DNA from: Streptomyces sp. LUP30
Lineage (GTDB): Bacteria; Actinomycetota; Actinomycetes; Streptomycetales; Streptomycetaceae
Direction of reading: 5' to 3'
Length of the DNA stretch: 64,000 nucleotides
NCBI RefSeq assembly: GCF_001746365.1
Contig: NZ_MJAJ01000001.1
Coordinates: 255,182-319,181 of the forward strand
Numbering within the stretch: position 1 is the first letter of the stretch; every line of letters begins with the position of its first letter. Shown in pieces: positions 1 through 8,422 of the stretch. The notes beneath the pieces are model-generated. The model saw only the letters and a program-made list of their open reading frames with translations. It ran no database searches and had not been told where the DNA came from. Made by a program: the position numbers and the translations under genes.

Positions 1-349
1 CGGGCGGCGAAGCGGAGCCGATGCGCAGACGGCGGGACGGTGTGTCGAGCGGGGCGGCGAACGCCATCGACAGGTTCACCACGTCGTGTTCGCGACGCAC
101 GATGGCCTGGTAGTTGGCGGTCCGGTCCTCGATCGCCGCGGCGGGCCGCCCGGGCTTCAGCGCGTCGGCGTCCGGCGGCAGCCTGGTCGGCAGGCCGGTG
201 CTCGGGATCTCGTCGACCATGCCCAGAACGTTCCGGCACCGGTCCCAGACGCCGAGGATCTGGTGGTAGGCGCGCTTGCTGTGCGGCCCGTCGGTCGGCG
301 CGAAGACGTGGACGACGAGTTCCTGGTCAGCCAGCGGACGTGCCGTCAC
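1..349 (-). CDS. CATRA conflict system caspase/TPR repeat-associated protein (5' part, runs off window)
   Basis: About 116 residues are visible, beginning TARPLADQELVVHVFAPTDG after the start codon; the 3' end lies beyond position 1. The opening and the following GVWDRCRNVLG segment match my memory of the CATRA (caspase/TPR repeat-associated) proteins of Streptomyces, large components of predicted NTPase/caspase conflict systems. I chose the GTG at 349 because a GGAGG lies five bases upstream; another in-frame GTG at 355 is too close to that ribosome site. The start overlaps the end of the small CATRA-associated gene upstream by 23 bases, which points to translational coupling. The biochemical role is inferred from family context only. 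Confidence 0.68.
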   Translation of the reverse strand, partial: MTARPLADQELVVHVFAPTDGPHSKRAYHQILGVWDRCRNVLGMVDEIPSTGLPTRLPPDADALKPGRPAAAIEDRTANYQAIVRREHDVVNLSMAFAAPLDTPSRRLRIGSASPP

Positions 350-701
350 CGTCACCTCCCGGGCCGTCCGAGGAGGCGTCGGCCCGCTCCTGCTGTTGCC
401 GCTCCTGCTGGCGGCCGAGCGCGTGCACCAGGTGGTTGGCCCGGTCCCGGGTCTCCTCCGGAACCGGGATCACCGACTTGGCGCCGATCCGGGTGATCCG
501 TACCGGCCCGGTCAGTTCCAGCTCGGCGGTGGCCTCGCGCAGGGCGTCGCCGTCCCCCCGTGCGACGGCGTCGGCCAGCGAGTCGACGATCGAGTCGACC
601 TGCTCCCAGCGCTGCGGCGCGAGTTCCCACTCGATCAGATCCTTCAGAACGTCGACGGCGTCGTCGCGGGACTCGCCGTCGATCGGTGCCCCACCGGACA
701 T
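327..701 (-). CDS. CATRA system-associated small protein
   Basis: This 124-residue soluble protein has no signal peptide or membrane segment. Its core contains RWEQVDSIVDSLADAVARGD followed by ELTGPVRITRIG, a pattern I associate with the short protein that accompanies CATRA proteins. The C-terminus is a glutamine-, glycine- and aspartate-rich tail. The ATG at 701 is preceded by AAGGGGG at a good distance; a longer reading from 800 would add a low-complexity basic leader and is less likely. It overlaps the CATRA protein gene downstream, so both are probably made from one message. Its molecular role is unknown; it may be an adaptor or regulator of the conflict system. Confidence 0.72.
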   Translation of the reverse strand: MSGGAPIDGESRDDAVDVLKDLIEWELAPQRWEQVDSIVDSLADAVARGDGDALREATAELELTGPVRITRIGAKSVIPVPEETRDRANHLVHALGRQQERQQQERADASSDGPGGDGDGTSAG

Positions 702-982
702 GTACGCCCCCTTCCGCCGAACTCGTCGGCGCTGGCTCACTGTAGCTTTCTCGTCACACTGTGCCGCCTCGCCCCGCTCTCCGTCAGCCTTCACCGACAA
801 AGGCGAAAGCCGCCCGGCGGGACGGGTGTTCGGGGTGGCGCGTTTGCGCGCCGGGGACGCCCTGCGGCGTGGGACGGGCGAGCACGGCAGCGCGTCCGGT
901 TGCGGGGCTCCCCTCGCGTTCGCACGCCGTACACGTGGTTCACGGACGCTCCCGCCCGAACTCCTTCGCGCCGGGGCCGCAG

Positions 983-1525
983 TTACCCGACCGCGCTGAC
1001 AACGGCCGCCACCGCCACGGCCAACACGGCGAGCAGCAGCAGTGCGATACTGCGGCCGACCCAGCGGTACTTGCGGCCGGCCACGACCGCGATGGCCCAG
1101 ATCTGGTCGGCGACGGCCGTCACCAACGCGTCCTCGTCCCGCAGCAACTCGTTCAACCGGTCGCCGTAGTCACGACCCGTAGCGCATTCGCGGGTGATGT
1201 GGTGGTAGAACAACAGGCTGGTGGGCAGCGCGCTGCCGGTCAGCCGCTGCCGGGGCAGCAGCACCAGCCCCGCGGTGACGCCGGCAGACACCGAACAGAG
1301 GGCGGAGACCGCTACCGCGACGGTGAACCAGGGCGAGCGGTCATCGCCCCCGGTGACCAGGCTGTACAGGACGCCGCCGACCACTCCGGAGGCCGCCAGG
1401 GTCGTGGCCGCCTTGGTCTCCGCGTGTTTGGTCCAGTCACGGACGGCGTCCAGAATCCGCCAGGCGTGCTCCGATCGCTGCGACTGGTGCTCGACGTCCG
1501 TCACCGTCGTCCGTTCTCCTGCCAT
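983..1525 (-). CDS. Pycsar-type membrane effector (DUF5706-like)
   Basis: The 180-residue protein has an N-terminal cytosolic helix with HAWRILDAVRDWTKHAETKA, two closely spaced membrane segments (about residues 50-66 and 72-97), a cytosolic part with LLPRQRLTG and FYHHITRECATGRDY, and a last membrane segment at about 158-178. This order, with the conserved WxxHAETKA-like helix and LxPR turn, is that of the Pycsar transmembrane effectors, which in studied systems impair the membrane when a cyclic pyrimidine nucleotide is made after phage infection. No nucleotide cyclase is visible in the window. The ATG at 1525 has GGAG upstream. It is co-directional with the CATRA pair, so the edge may be a defence island; the function is inferred. 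Confidence 0.72.
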   Translation of the reverse strand: MAGERTTVTDVEHQSQRSEHAWRILDAVRDWTKHAETKAATTLAASGVVGGVLYSLVTGGDDRSPWFTVAVAVSALCSVSAGVTAGLVLLPRQRLTGSALPTSLLFYHHITRECATGRDYGDRLNELLRDEDALVTAVADQIWAIAVVAGRKYRWVGRSIALLLLAVLAVAVAAVVSAVG

Positions 1526-1856
1526 GGCTCCGGCCCCCTCCGTGCGTCGGCTCCGGACAGCCGGCCAGGCGGTCCGCCACCTGCGTTCGTCCTCCACCCC
1601 GGACACCGGCGCGGCCGGCTCCCTCCGGCCGCGGCCCTGAGGCAGGCGTGTGCACCCCACCTATCGTTTCCAGCGCATGCCGGATTCATGCGCTGGGGGA
1701 CAGCGCGGCCGGATCGGCGCGTCGTCCGAGGAGGGCACGGGCGGCTCGACGAGCACGGAGACCGGGACGCGGACGTCCGTCCCCGCCCCGGGTTGCCGGA
1801 TCAGTGAGGCGAAACGTGCCCCCGACGTTGCTCCCCCGTCGTTGCTCCCCGGTCGT
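1526..1856. other. Intergenic region without a convincing gene
   Basis: No frame here has start, length and codon bias of a gene. The only structure noticed is a short imperfect tandem repeat at about 1823-1856 in which a CGTTGCTCCCC-like unit occurs twice and then part of a third time. Confidence 0.5.
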
Positions 1857-2330
1857 TCAGGGGCCGGGCCAGATGGCCGATGCGTCGTCGCGTCGGGGAT
1901 CGGGCAGCCGGATCGGGCGTACCCGGATGGTGCGGCCGTGTTCCTCGGTGACGGCTGTCCACGGGACGGGGCGCCCGAAGTAGCACAGGGCCGTGAGGAC
2001 GAACACGTTGTCGGCGGAGACCTCGACGTACTCGCCGATGGTGAGGATACGCAAGGTGGCGGCCGTTGCGGCCGGCAAGGTCTCCTCGAGGCGGACGCCG
2101 TCGGGGCCCAGCGTGTACTCGATGCAGCACGCGCATGGCGGGAGTAGCGCCATGAATGCATGCTCCTCAGCGGTCTGGACCTCCATCTCCGACCACTCGT
2201 CCGATGCCAACTCGGCAAGATCCACCTCGTGGGCTCGTGTCGTCGCGCCGTGTTCGCCGATGCCGCACCAACTGGAAACAGCTCGGCTGAGGTTACCGCT
2301 GTGGACCAAGCCGACATCGCCGCTCGACAC
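1857..2330 (-). CDS. Hypothetical protein
   Basis: The reading frame encodes up to 157 residues. The section from the EVQTAEEHAFMALLPPCACC segment to the C-terminus has good actinobacterial codon bias and a cysteine cluster (PPCACC), while the first 30 residues look weak. A start near 2225 or at the ATG at 2186 is therefore equally possible. No signal peptide or membrane segment is clear, although a hydrophobic stretch around VFVLTALCYFG could be a buried strand. I do not recognise a family. It stands alone between the effector gene and the divergent peptidase gene. Confidence 0.45.
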   Translation of the reverse strand: MSSGDVGLVHSGNLSRAVSSWCGIGEHGATTRAHEVDLAELASDEWSEMEVQTAEEHAFMALLPPCACCIEYTLGPDGVRLEETLPAATAATLRILTIGEYVEVSADNVFVLTALCYFGRPVPWTAVTEEHGRTIRVRPIRLPDPRRDDASAIWPGP

Positions 2331-2608
2331 ACGCTCATCACCGAACGGGCGAAGGCACGCCAGGAATTGGGAGGCGGGCCGCTCCCCTGGAAGGGGGCGT
2401 TCGTGAGCGTCGGGTGCGTGCAGCGGTCTGACGTGTTGCTGTGATCGGAGGGCCGTTCACGAGTCAGTCGTAGGCGGTTGACGGGATCCAGTCCGATCAC
2501 TTCGATCTGGCGGGATCTCTGCGTTTGGCCGGAGGGCGGCAGGCGCCCGGGCGGGCGGCGCCTGTAATCCGCTGTTCACCGCCTCCTTCGCGAGCAAGAA
2601 TCGTCCGC

Positions 2609-4621
2609 ATGTCTGCGATCCCCGGTGGCACGACCGCCTTCCACGACCTGCCGGCGTTCCTCGCCCAGCCTCGCGTCAACTCCCTTGCGCTGTCCGCCGA
2701 CGGTGGCCATCTCGTCGCCACCGTGCAGACGCTGTCGGAGGACCGGACCAGGTTCGTGTCCGGGCTGTGGGAGATCGATCCGGCCGGGGAGCGCCAGGCG
2801 CTGCGCCTGACCCGGTCGGGGAAGGGCGAGTCCGGGCCCGCGTTCGGCCCGGACGGGGTGCTGTACTTCCTGTCGGAACGCAAGGACGACAGTGAGGAGG
2901 ACAAGCACGAGGGTGCCGCGCTGTGGGCGCTGCCCGGGCGTGGTGAGGCCGCCGTCGTGGCCCGGCACCCGGGCGGGATCACCGCGTTCACCGTCGCCCG
3001 GGACTCCGGCGCGCTGGCCCACACCGCCGGACTGCTGCCCGGGGCCGCCGACGCCGACGCGCACGGCAAGCTGCGCACGGCGCGCAAGGACGCGAAGGTC
3101 ACCGCGATCCTCTACGAGGCCGGTCCGACCCGCGCCTGGGACCGCGATCTCGGCCCCGAGGAACAGCACACCTTCGTGCGCGCGGGGACCGAGGGCGCCG
3201 TGGTCGACGCCGGCAGGCAGGGCGTCGGCCTCGAGCACCCCGGGGACGTGGCGCTGTCGCCCGACGGGACGCGAGTGGCCTACACCCGGTTCGTACCCGG
3301 CCGGGTACCCGCCGAGAACCGCACCGCCGTGGTGGTGGCACACGCGGCCACCGGCGAGGAGGTCTTCGTCCTGGGCGACGTGGAGCACCTCTACGAGGCA
3401 CCGGTGTTCACGCACGACGGCTCGGCTGTCGTGTGCTCGCGGATGACGTGGCCGACTTACGACGAGTCGATGGACATGACGCTCGTCCGGGTCGGCGTGG
3501 ACGGCGGCGAGGCCGTCGATTTGCTGCCCGGGTTCGACAACTGGCCTGCCGGCGCCGTCTGTTCGACGGTCGACGACGTCCTCTTCTTCGTGGCCGATGT
3601 GGAGGGTCACGCGCCCGTCTTCCGGCGGGACGCGGACGGCACCGTGACCCGGCTCACCGCCTCGGGCGCGTACGGCTCGCTCTGCGTGGCCCCCGACGGG
3701 CGGACGCTGTACGCGCTGCGCAACGCGATCGACTCGCCGCCGCGGCCGGTCAGGTTCGAGGCCGGCGTCGCCGACCAGACGCCGGTCGAGCTGCCCGCCC
3801 CCGGTGCGTTCGATGCGCTGCCGGGCACCCTTACCGAGGTGCACGCCAACGCGGCGGACGGGTACCGGCTGCGCGGCTGGCTCGTGCTGCCTGAGGGCGC
3901 GTCGGCCGAGAACCCCGCGCCGCTGCTCGTCGCCGTGCACGGCGGACCGCAGGGCAGCTGGAACGGCTGGACCTGGCGGTGGAACCCGTGGCCGTTCGCG
4001 GCCCGCGGCTACGCGGTGCTGCTGCCCGACCCGGCCCTGTCGACCGGCTACGGTCAGCAGGGCCACCGACGCGGCTGGGGGCAGTGGGGCGGGGTCCCGT
4101 ACACGGACGTGATGGCGCTGACCGACGCTACCGAGGCGCGTGACGACATCGATGCCGCGCGCACCGCGCTCGGGGGCGGCTCCTACGGCGGCTACATGGC
4201 CAACCGGGTCGCCACGAGCACCGATAGGTTCAAGGCGATCGTGAGCCACGCGGGCCTGTGGGACCTGCGGTCCTTCCAGAGCGACACCGACGTGCCCTGG
4301 TACTTCCAGTGCATCTTCGGGGACCCGGTGACCCGGCCCGAGCGGTACGAGGCGCACTCCCCGTACCTCGACGCCGCGAAGATCCGTACGCCGATGCTGG
4401 TCATCCACGGCGCGAAGGACTACCGCGTGCCGGTCGGCCAGGGCGCCTCGCTCTTCCAGGATCTGCAGCGATTCGAGGTGCCTGCGAAGTACCTCTACTT
4501 CCCGGACGAGAACCACTGGATCCTCTCCCCGGGCCACATCCAGGTCTGGTACGAGGCGTTTCTGAACTTCCTCGACCACCACGTCCTTGGTGACGAGTGG
4601 CAGCGGCCCGGACTGCTGTGA
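2609..4621 (+). CDS. S9 family serine peptidase (prolyl oligopeptidase/acylaminoacyl-peptidase type)
   Basis: This 670-residue cytosolic hydrolase has an N-terminal beta-propeller (about residues 1-390) with repeated SADGGHLVAT, SPDGTRVAYTRF and APDGRTLYALRN blades, and a C-terminal alpha/beta-hydrolase domain. The catalytic serine is S525 in GGGSYGGYMAN, with D604 in HGAKDYRVPVGQ and H636 in DENHWILSPGH. Length and order fit S9 peptidases that remove dipeptides or acyl-amino acids from short peptides. I chose the ATG at 2609, where SAIPGGTTAFHDLPAF begins; the upstream extension is low-quality coding and no strong ribosome site decides the start. It is apparently monocistronic. Confidence 0.92.
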   Translation: MSAIPGGTTAFHDLPAFLAQPRVNSLALSADGGHLVATVQTLSEDRTRFVSGLWEIDPAGERQALRLTRSGKGESGPAFGPDGVLYFLSERKDDSEEDKHEGAALWALPGRGEAAVVARHPGGITAFTVARDSGALAHTAGLLPGAADADAHGKLRTARKDAKVTAILYEAGPTRAWDRDLGPEEQHTFVRAGTEGAVVDAGRQGVGLEHPGDVALSPDGTRVAYTRFVPGRVPAENRTAVVVAHAATGEEVFVLGDVEHLYEAPVFTHDGSAVVCSRMTWPTYDESMDMTLVRVGVDGGEAVDLLPGFDNWPAGAVCSTVDDVLFFVADVEGHAPVFRRDADGTVTRLTASGAYGSLCVAPDGRTLYALRNAIDSPPRPVRFEAGVADQTPVELPAPGAFDALPGTLTEVHANAADGYRLRGWLVLPEGASAENPAPLLVAVHGGPQGSWNGWTWRWNPWPFAARGYAVLLPDPALSTGYGQQGHRRGWGQWGGVPYTDVMALTDATEARDDIDAARTALGGGSYGGYMANRVATSTDRFKAIVSHAGLWDLRSFQSDTDVPWYFQCIFGDPVTRPERYEAHSPYLDAAKIRTPMLVIHGAKDYRVPVGQGASLFQDLQRFEVPAKYLYFPDENHWILSPGHIQVWYEAFLNFLDHHVLGDEWQRPGLL

Positions 4622-4664
4622 GCGCGGGCGGGCGTCGGCCGTCGACGAGGTGGGATCCCCACTT

Positions 4665-5047
4665 TTAGGCAGGAACGGACGCCGCGTTCACCGCGGCCGA
4701 CGCGTTAGCGGACGCCAGGTCCAGCGACACCCCGACCCGGCAGTTGGTGACCTCGACCGCGGCGCCGGTGTACTGCCAGGGCCGCTCGGACCGAAGTCCA
4801 TCAGCAGCAGCCGGTCCCGCTCCAGCCACGACTCAAAGGCGAGGTGCCGTCCAGTCGTCGTCGCCCAGTACCAGCCCGGGAAGTGACGCTCCCCGCGCGA
4901 CCAGCGAAACGTACGCACGGGTTCGACATGCTCGAACCGGCCCGTCCCACAGTCCCCCAGCGGAGGCCGACGACCCCCCTGCACCGCGTCCACGTACGAC
5001 AACTCGATGCACGGCCCCGCGTGATCCACCCCGGCCGGTACAGCCAT
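4665..5047 (-). pseudogene. TnsA-like transposase endonuclease remnant
   Basis: In the minus frame ending at 4688, the residues FRWSRGERHFPGWYWATTTG and RHLAFESWLERDRLLLMDF match the start of actinobacterial TnsA-like heteromeric transposase endonuclease subunits (the region of the catalytic glutamate in an ExxxE-like helix). After MDFGP the similarity ends. In a different minus frame (about 4665-4781) a separate coding-like tail, GAAVEVTNCRVGVSLDLASA, ends at a TAA. The locus is therefore a junction of a truncated TnsA-like gene with the 3' end of another, unidentified gene. No TnsB/TnsC partner is visible nearby, so the transposon is defunct here. Confidence 0.5.
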
Positions 5048-5260
5048 CCAGCGCCCCCAGCACGCTCAACCGCGCGACTAGGTTCGCTGAGACAGAAGCC
5101 CGAACGACTCGGTTCGTTGAGGAAACGACTCGATTGAGTGAGACGGGACATCAGCACCTTGTGTGGCTAGCTATTAATGAGTGGCTGTGACCAACACTTT
5201 CACAACAGACCCCAGCAGGCGACGGCAGTCCGGTTGGGTCGCGCCCTCGTCCTGGTGCGA

Positions 5261-6460
5261 TCAGCGGGCGACAAGCCAGGACCGGCTGATGGCGATGGCC
5301 CTGAGTTCCGCGGCCGTGATCAAAGGAGCGCTGCCGCTCTTCCGTGAGGCCGGACTGGCTGCGTTGTAGGCGGACACGGACATCCACAGCCCGTTCGTGC
5401 GCAACGCGTCGACCCGGAGCTGCACGACTCCCGGCTGTTGGCCAGGCGACTGCCGTGTGCCGACCTTGGTGCCGTCAGGGAGCCTCTCATTCCACATTTC
5501 CTTGTCGCCGGCGACGCGAACGGCCTGGACGTAGGTCCGCTGGCCGGTCTTGCCGTCGACGACGACGACGTGGCCTTCGCCTCCGGTGGCGCCCTCCGAG
5601 TAAATGTGCAGACGCCGGGGCAGCAGACTCTTGAGCACGGGCAGGATGTCGCTCGGCTCGGCACGCGAACCGGGTACCGCCGTTCCCAGGGGGTCCGGCT
5701 CCCCGACGGGAGTGAACGAGCCGTCGACAAAAGCAGCCAGGTTGCGCAGCTTGCTCGGGCTCATACGGGGATTACGCGTCACCGGCTCGCTGGCCGGGGC
5801 CTTGGCCGCGGCCACGTTGTAGGTGGCGACCTCGATGACGTATCCGCTGGAGGAGAGCATCGTGACTGCCCACTTCTTGATCCCGCCCGTCTTGCCCGTC
5901 TCGGTGTATCCCTTGACAGCTCGGCTGTCGGGCTGGGTCGTGCACTCGTCGAACGGGGATTCATCCTTGGGCGGGCAGGTGATGAGCGTCTTCAGACCCG
6001 CCTGGGCCGGATCGACCCTGCGCACGGAGAGCGTGACCCTGGCCGCGCCGAACCCGTCCCCGAAGTCGATGGTTGCCGTCGCGGGCCGGCTCGCCCTGGA
6101 ACTGCCCGTCGCCTTGAGCTTCGGTCTGATGTCGGCACTCCCGGAGGCGTTCATGCCGTTCTGGAGGATGTGTCGCATGTCCTCGGCGCTGACCGCGAAA
6201 TGCCCGTAGTCGCGCTCGGGGTGTCGCGTCGAGGCCGGATCCTTCTTCTCGCCGTCGCGGTGCTGCCCGTCGTCCAGCTGGACACCGGTGGTCGTCGCGA
6301 GCACGACGGCCAGGGCGCTTGCGGCCACGGCGGCTGCACGGCGGCGGGCCAACCGGCGGCGGCCGCGCACCAGGCTGCCTTCGGCCAGGACCTTGCGGTC
6401 GGCGGTGAACGTGCCCGCCGTGTCACTGAGCAGCTTTCCGAGGTCGTCTTCGAAAGGCAT
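5261..6460 (-). CDS. Membrane-anchored protein paired with SigE-type sigma factor
   Basis: The 399-residue protein has a short acidic N-terminus (MPFEDDLGKLLSDTAGTF), a basic patch RGRRRLARRRAAA and one membrane segment at about 43-62, leaving a large extracytoplasmic domain of about 330 residues. That layout is common for proteins encoded just downstream of SigE-type sigma genes in Streptomyces, where the N-terminal cytosolic part may contact the sigma factor. No zinc-binding anti-sigma (ZAS) motif HxxxCxxC is present. The gene begins 90 bases after the sigma gene on the same strand and both are likely co-transcribed. An anti-sigma or sensor role is inference. Confidence 0.82.
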   Translation of the reverse strand: MPFEDDLGKLLSDTAGTFTADRKVLAEGSLVRGRRRLARRRAAAVAASALAVVLATTTGVQLDDGQHRDGEKKDPASTRHPERDYGHFAVSAEDMRHILQNGMNASGSADIRPKLKATGSSRASRPATATIDFGDGFGAARVTLSVRRVDPAQAGLKTLITCPPKDESPFDECTTQPDSRAVKGYTETGKTGGIKKWAVTMLSSSGYVIEVATYNVAAAKAPASEPVTRNPRMSPSKLRNLAAFVDGSFTPVGEPDPLGTAVPGSRAEPSDILPVLKSLLPRRLHIYSEGATGGEGHVVVVDGKTGQRTYVQAVRVAGDKEMWNERLPDGTKVGTRQSPGQQPGVVQLRVDALRTNGLWMSVSAYNAASPASRKSGSAPLITAAELRAIAISRSWLVAR

Positions 6461-6550
6461 ACGGAACCACCAGTTCTCGAGTCGTTGCGGAGAGGGGAGA
6501 TCCGGGGGCGGGGCGCGAGCCGCCCCGGCCGCGGGAACAGCCGATGGGAG

Positions 6551-7039
6551 TCAGACCGAGGCGATCAGCTCGGTGAGACCGTCCGCGAGCCGGTCGCGGA
6601 GTTTCGCCAACGCCCGGGTCGAACGGGTGCGTACAGCCGCGGGACTTACGTTCATCGCGTCGGCCGTCTCCTCCACGCTGCGGTCCTCCCAGTACCGCAG
6701 CACGACCACCACCCGGTCCTTGGCAGGCAGCTCACGCAAGGCCTCCAGCAGCGCGAGCCGCAGCGCCGGATCGTCGGCGCTCCGGGGCATCGGCGCGTCC
6801 GGCAGCTCGGCCTGGGGGCGCTCGGACGCGGAGTACCGTCGTTTGTGCGTCAGAAACGTGCGCACGAGCACGGCCTGGGCGTACGCCGCAGGGTTGTCGA
6901 TCCGGGATGAGCGATCCCACAGGGTGTACATCCGGCTGAGCGTCTCCTGCACCAGGTCCTCGGCGAGATGAGTGTCACCGCTGGTGAGCAGACACGCGGC
7001 GCGGTGCAGGTGCCCGGCTCTTCTGGTGGCGAACTCCAT
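6551..7039 (-). CDS. SigE family RNA polymerase sigma factor
   Basis: The 162-residue protein is a group-4 sigma factor reduced to region 2 (about 1-70, with THLAEDLVQETLSRMYTLWD and the AAYAQAVLVRTFLTHKRR helix) and region 4 (about 100-155, with LRELPAKDRVVVVLRYWED, VEETADAMNVSPAAVRTR). Region 2 recognises the -10 element and region 4 the -35 element. A start at 7039 is preceded by GAGGAG; an ATG 39 bases upstream is possible but adds a weak extension. The next gene on the strand encodes a membrane-anchored partner, suggesting a signal-responsive pair. Confidence 0.9.
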   Translation of the reverse strand: MEFATRRAGHLHRAACLLTSGDTHLAEDLVQETLSRMYTLWDRSSRIDNPAAYAQAVLVRTFLTHKRRYSASERPQAELPDAPMPRSADDPALRLALLEALRELPAKDRVVVVLRYWEDRSVEETADAMNVSPAAVRTRSTRALAKLRDRLADGLTELIASV

Positions 7040-7399
7040 GAACTCCTCTGTCCGGGACGATGTCCGGGACCATCTCATTCCCACCCCTCGGCACCTTTCC
7101 GTAGGCCTACACCTCACAGACGCGGCGGACCGCGGAAAATGTTTCAGACGGGTTCGAGCGGAACCGGGAGTGGCGCGCGCGAGGGCGTGGCCAGGACACG
7201 GCGCAGGGACCCGGAAGACGCGTGGGCGGGGAGGGGAGGGGAGAACGCGGATGCGATGGCGGAGGCGTGCGGGCGCGCGAGACTGGTGTGGGGGCATCGT
7301 GATCCGGCGCGGGTGACTAGGACGAGCCATGTCTTTCAGACGCCACGGATCTCCGCCGGCATGATCAGCGCGGGAGTCGCGGCCTCGGCCCCGTCCCCA
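7040..7399. other. Upstream region of the sigma gene, no gene seen
   Basis: I see no supported coding sequence. The part next to 7040 should carry the promoter of the sigma operon; no consensus could be assigned by eye. Confidence 0.4.
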
Positions 7400-7566
7400 G
7401 CTCTGGGGGCCGGCAGCTGAATTTATCCGGATACGACGTCTACCGCTTCGGCGGACACGAACTCGACCGGAGCAACGGCCCTCGGGTAGTGGCCAGCTTC
7501 TTCCGAGAGCTCTTCGGGCGTTACGAAATAACGATGCCGCCCACCGTAACGACGTGCAACAACTAG
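7400..7566 (+). pseudogene. 3' end of an unidentified gene
   Basis: One plus frame reads LSGYDVYRFGGHELDRSNGP and continues with RVVASFFRELFGRYEITMP to a TAG at 7564-7566. The codon bias is good and the GYxVYRFGGxEL...FFxxLF pattern resembles the C-terminal end of nuclease-like hypothetical proteins, but no start or upstream part remains. The remnant is cut directly by IS5-type DNA that begins at about 7567. Confidence 0.4.
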
Positions 7567-7860
7567 GACTTGTCCGCCCGATTATGTGACTGTCTGACCG
7601 TTGGCTCGTTGTGTCAGGCATGGGGCGGGGTCTTGACGGATGGCGAGTGGAAGCGGCTGCGGCCGTTCCTTCTGGTCAGCAAGGGGCGTTGTGGCCGGTG
7701 GCGGGATCACCGGCAGACGTGGGAAACGGTCTATGAACGCCACCGGCTGTGGTCGGCCGACGGCACCTGGGAGTGTCTGCTGCAGCAGGTCCAGTCCGCG
7801 GCCGACGCGGCCGGTGAGATCGGGCTGGGACATCGCGGTGGACTCCACCTTCGGCGGCGA
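7567..7860 (+). mobile_element. IS5-family transposase, 5' fragment
   Basis: The plus frame contains LTDGEWKRLRPFLLVSKGRC, GRWRDHRQ and ETVYERHRLWSADGTWE, then after a frame change WDIAVDSTF. These are the N-terminal helix-turn-helix and the first DDE-strand region of Streptomyces IS5 transposases. Compared with complete copies, the stretch between HRQ and TWETVYERH is deleted. The left end GGACTTGTCCG at about 7567 resembles an IS5 terminal sequence. The fragment is fused at about 7850 to an inverted cysteine desulfurase remnant. It is inactive. Confidence 0.62.
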
Positions 7861-8268
7861 TGTCGGCGGGGTGGACCCCGCCGTGCCCGTCGACGCCGAC
7901 GCGGGTGTGGGTGTAGCCGTGGTGGTCGACGAGCCGCTGGCAGGCGGCGAGGACGGCCTTGTGCTCGATCGCGGTGGTGACGTGGTGCCCGCCGTACGGG
8001 CGGGCGGCCAGGGCGGCGCCGAGGATCGCGAGGTGGTTGGCCTCGGTGGCACCGGAGGTAAGACGATCTCCAGCTCGTTCTTGGCGCCGACCAGGTCGGT
8101 GACCTGGCGGCGGGCGGTGCGGATCGCCCTCGCGGCGGTGCGTCCGCAGGTGTGCGGGCTGGAGGGGTTGCCGTACTCGCTGATGAAGTACGGCAGCATC
8201 GTCTCCAGGACTCGTTCGTCGAGCGGGGTGGTGGCCTGGTAGTCGAGGTAGATCGGTGGGGTGTTCAT
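7840..8268 (-). pseudogene. Cysteine desulfurase (NifS/IscS/DndA type), frameshifted and truncated
   Basis: From the ATG at 8268 the protein starts NTPPIYLDYQATTPLDERV and continues SEYGNPSSPHTCGR. The reading then needs a one-base correction near 8063 to continue TSGATEANHLAILGAALA and TTAIEHKAVLAACQRLVDHH, the PLP-enzyme segments preceding the lysine. The PLP lysine and active cysteine regions are missing because the gene is cut at about 7845 by IS5 DNA. Directly upstream on the same strand (about 8270-8360) a tail reading WDLVYGERKYAATAPPAARH and ending in a stop is left from another gene. Such enzymes supply sulfur for cofactors, tRNA or phosphorothioate DNA; which of these applied here cannot be told. 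Confidence 0.7.
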
Positions 8269-8422
8269 GCGGCCCGCTCTTCGTGTCGGGCGGCGGGCGG
8301 TGCCGTCGCGGCGTACTTGCGTTCGCCGTAGACCAGGTCCCAGCCCGACGGCGGCCACCTCGACGGCGAGGGCGGTGCCGAGCACGCCGACCGTCACGGA
8401 GGAACATCTTGGAGGGCATCAT

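Noticed and set aside
2576..4582. A 668-codon open frame on the minus strand opposite the S9 peptidase gene
   Set aside because: It is a shadow of the peptidase codon bias; the product is arginine/glycine/histidine-rich without motifs, while the plus strand has a full catalytic triad.
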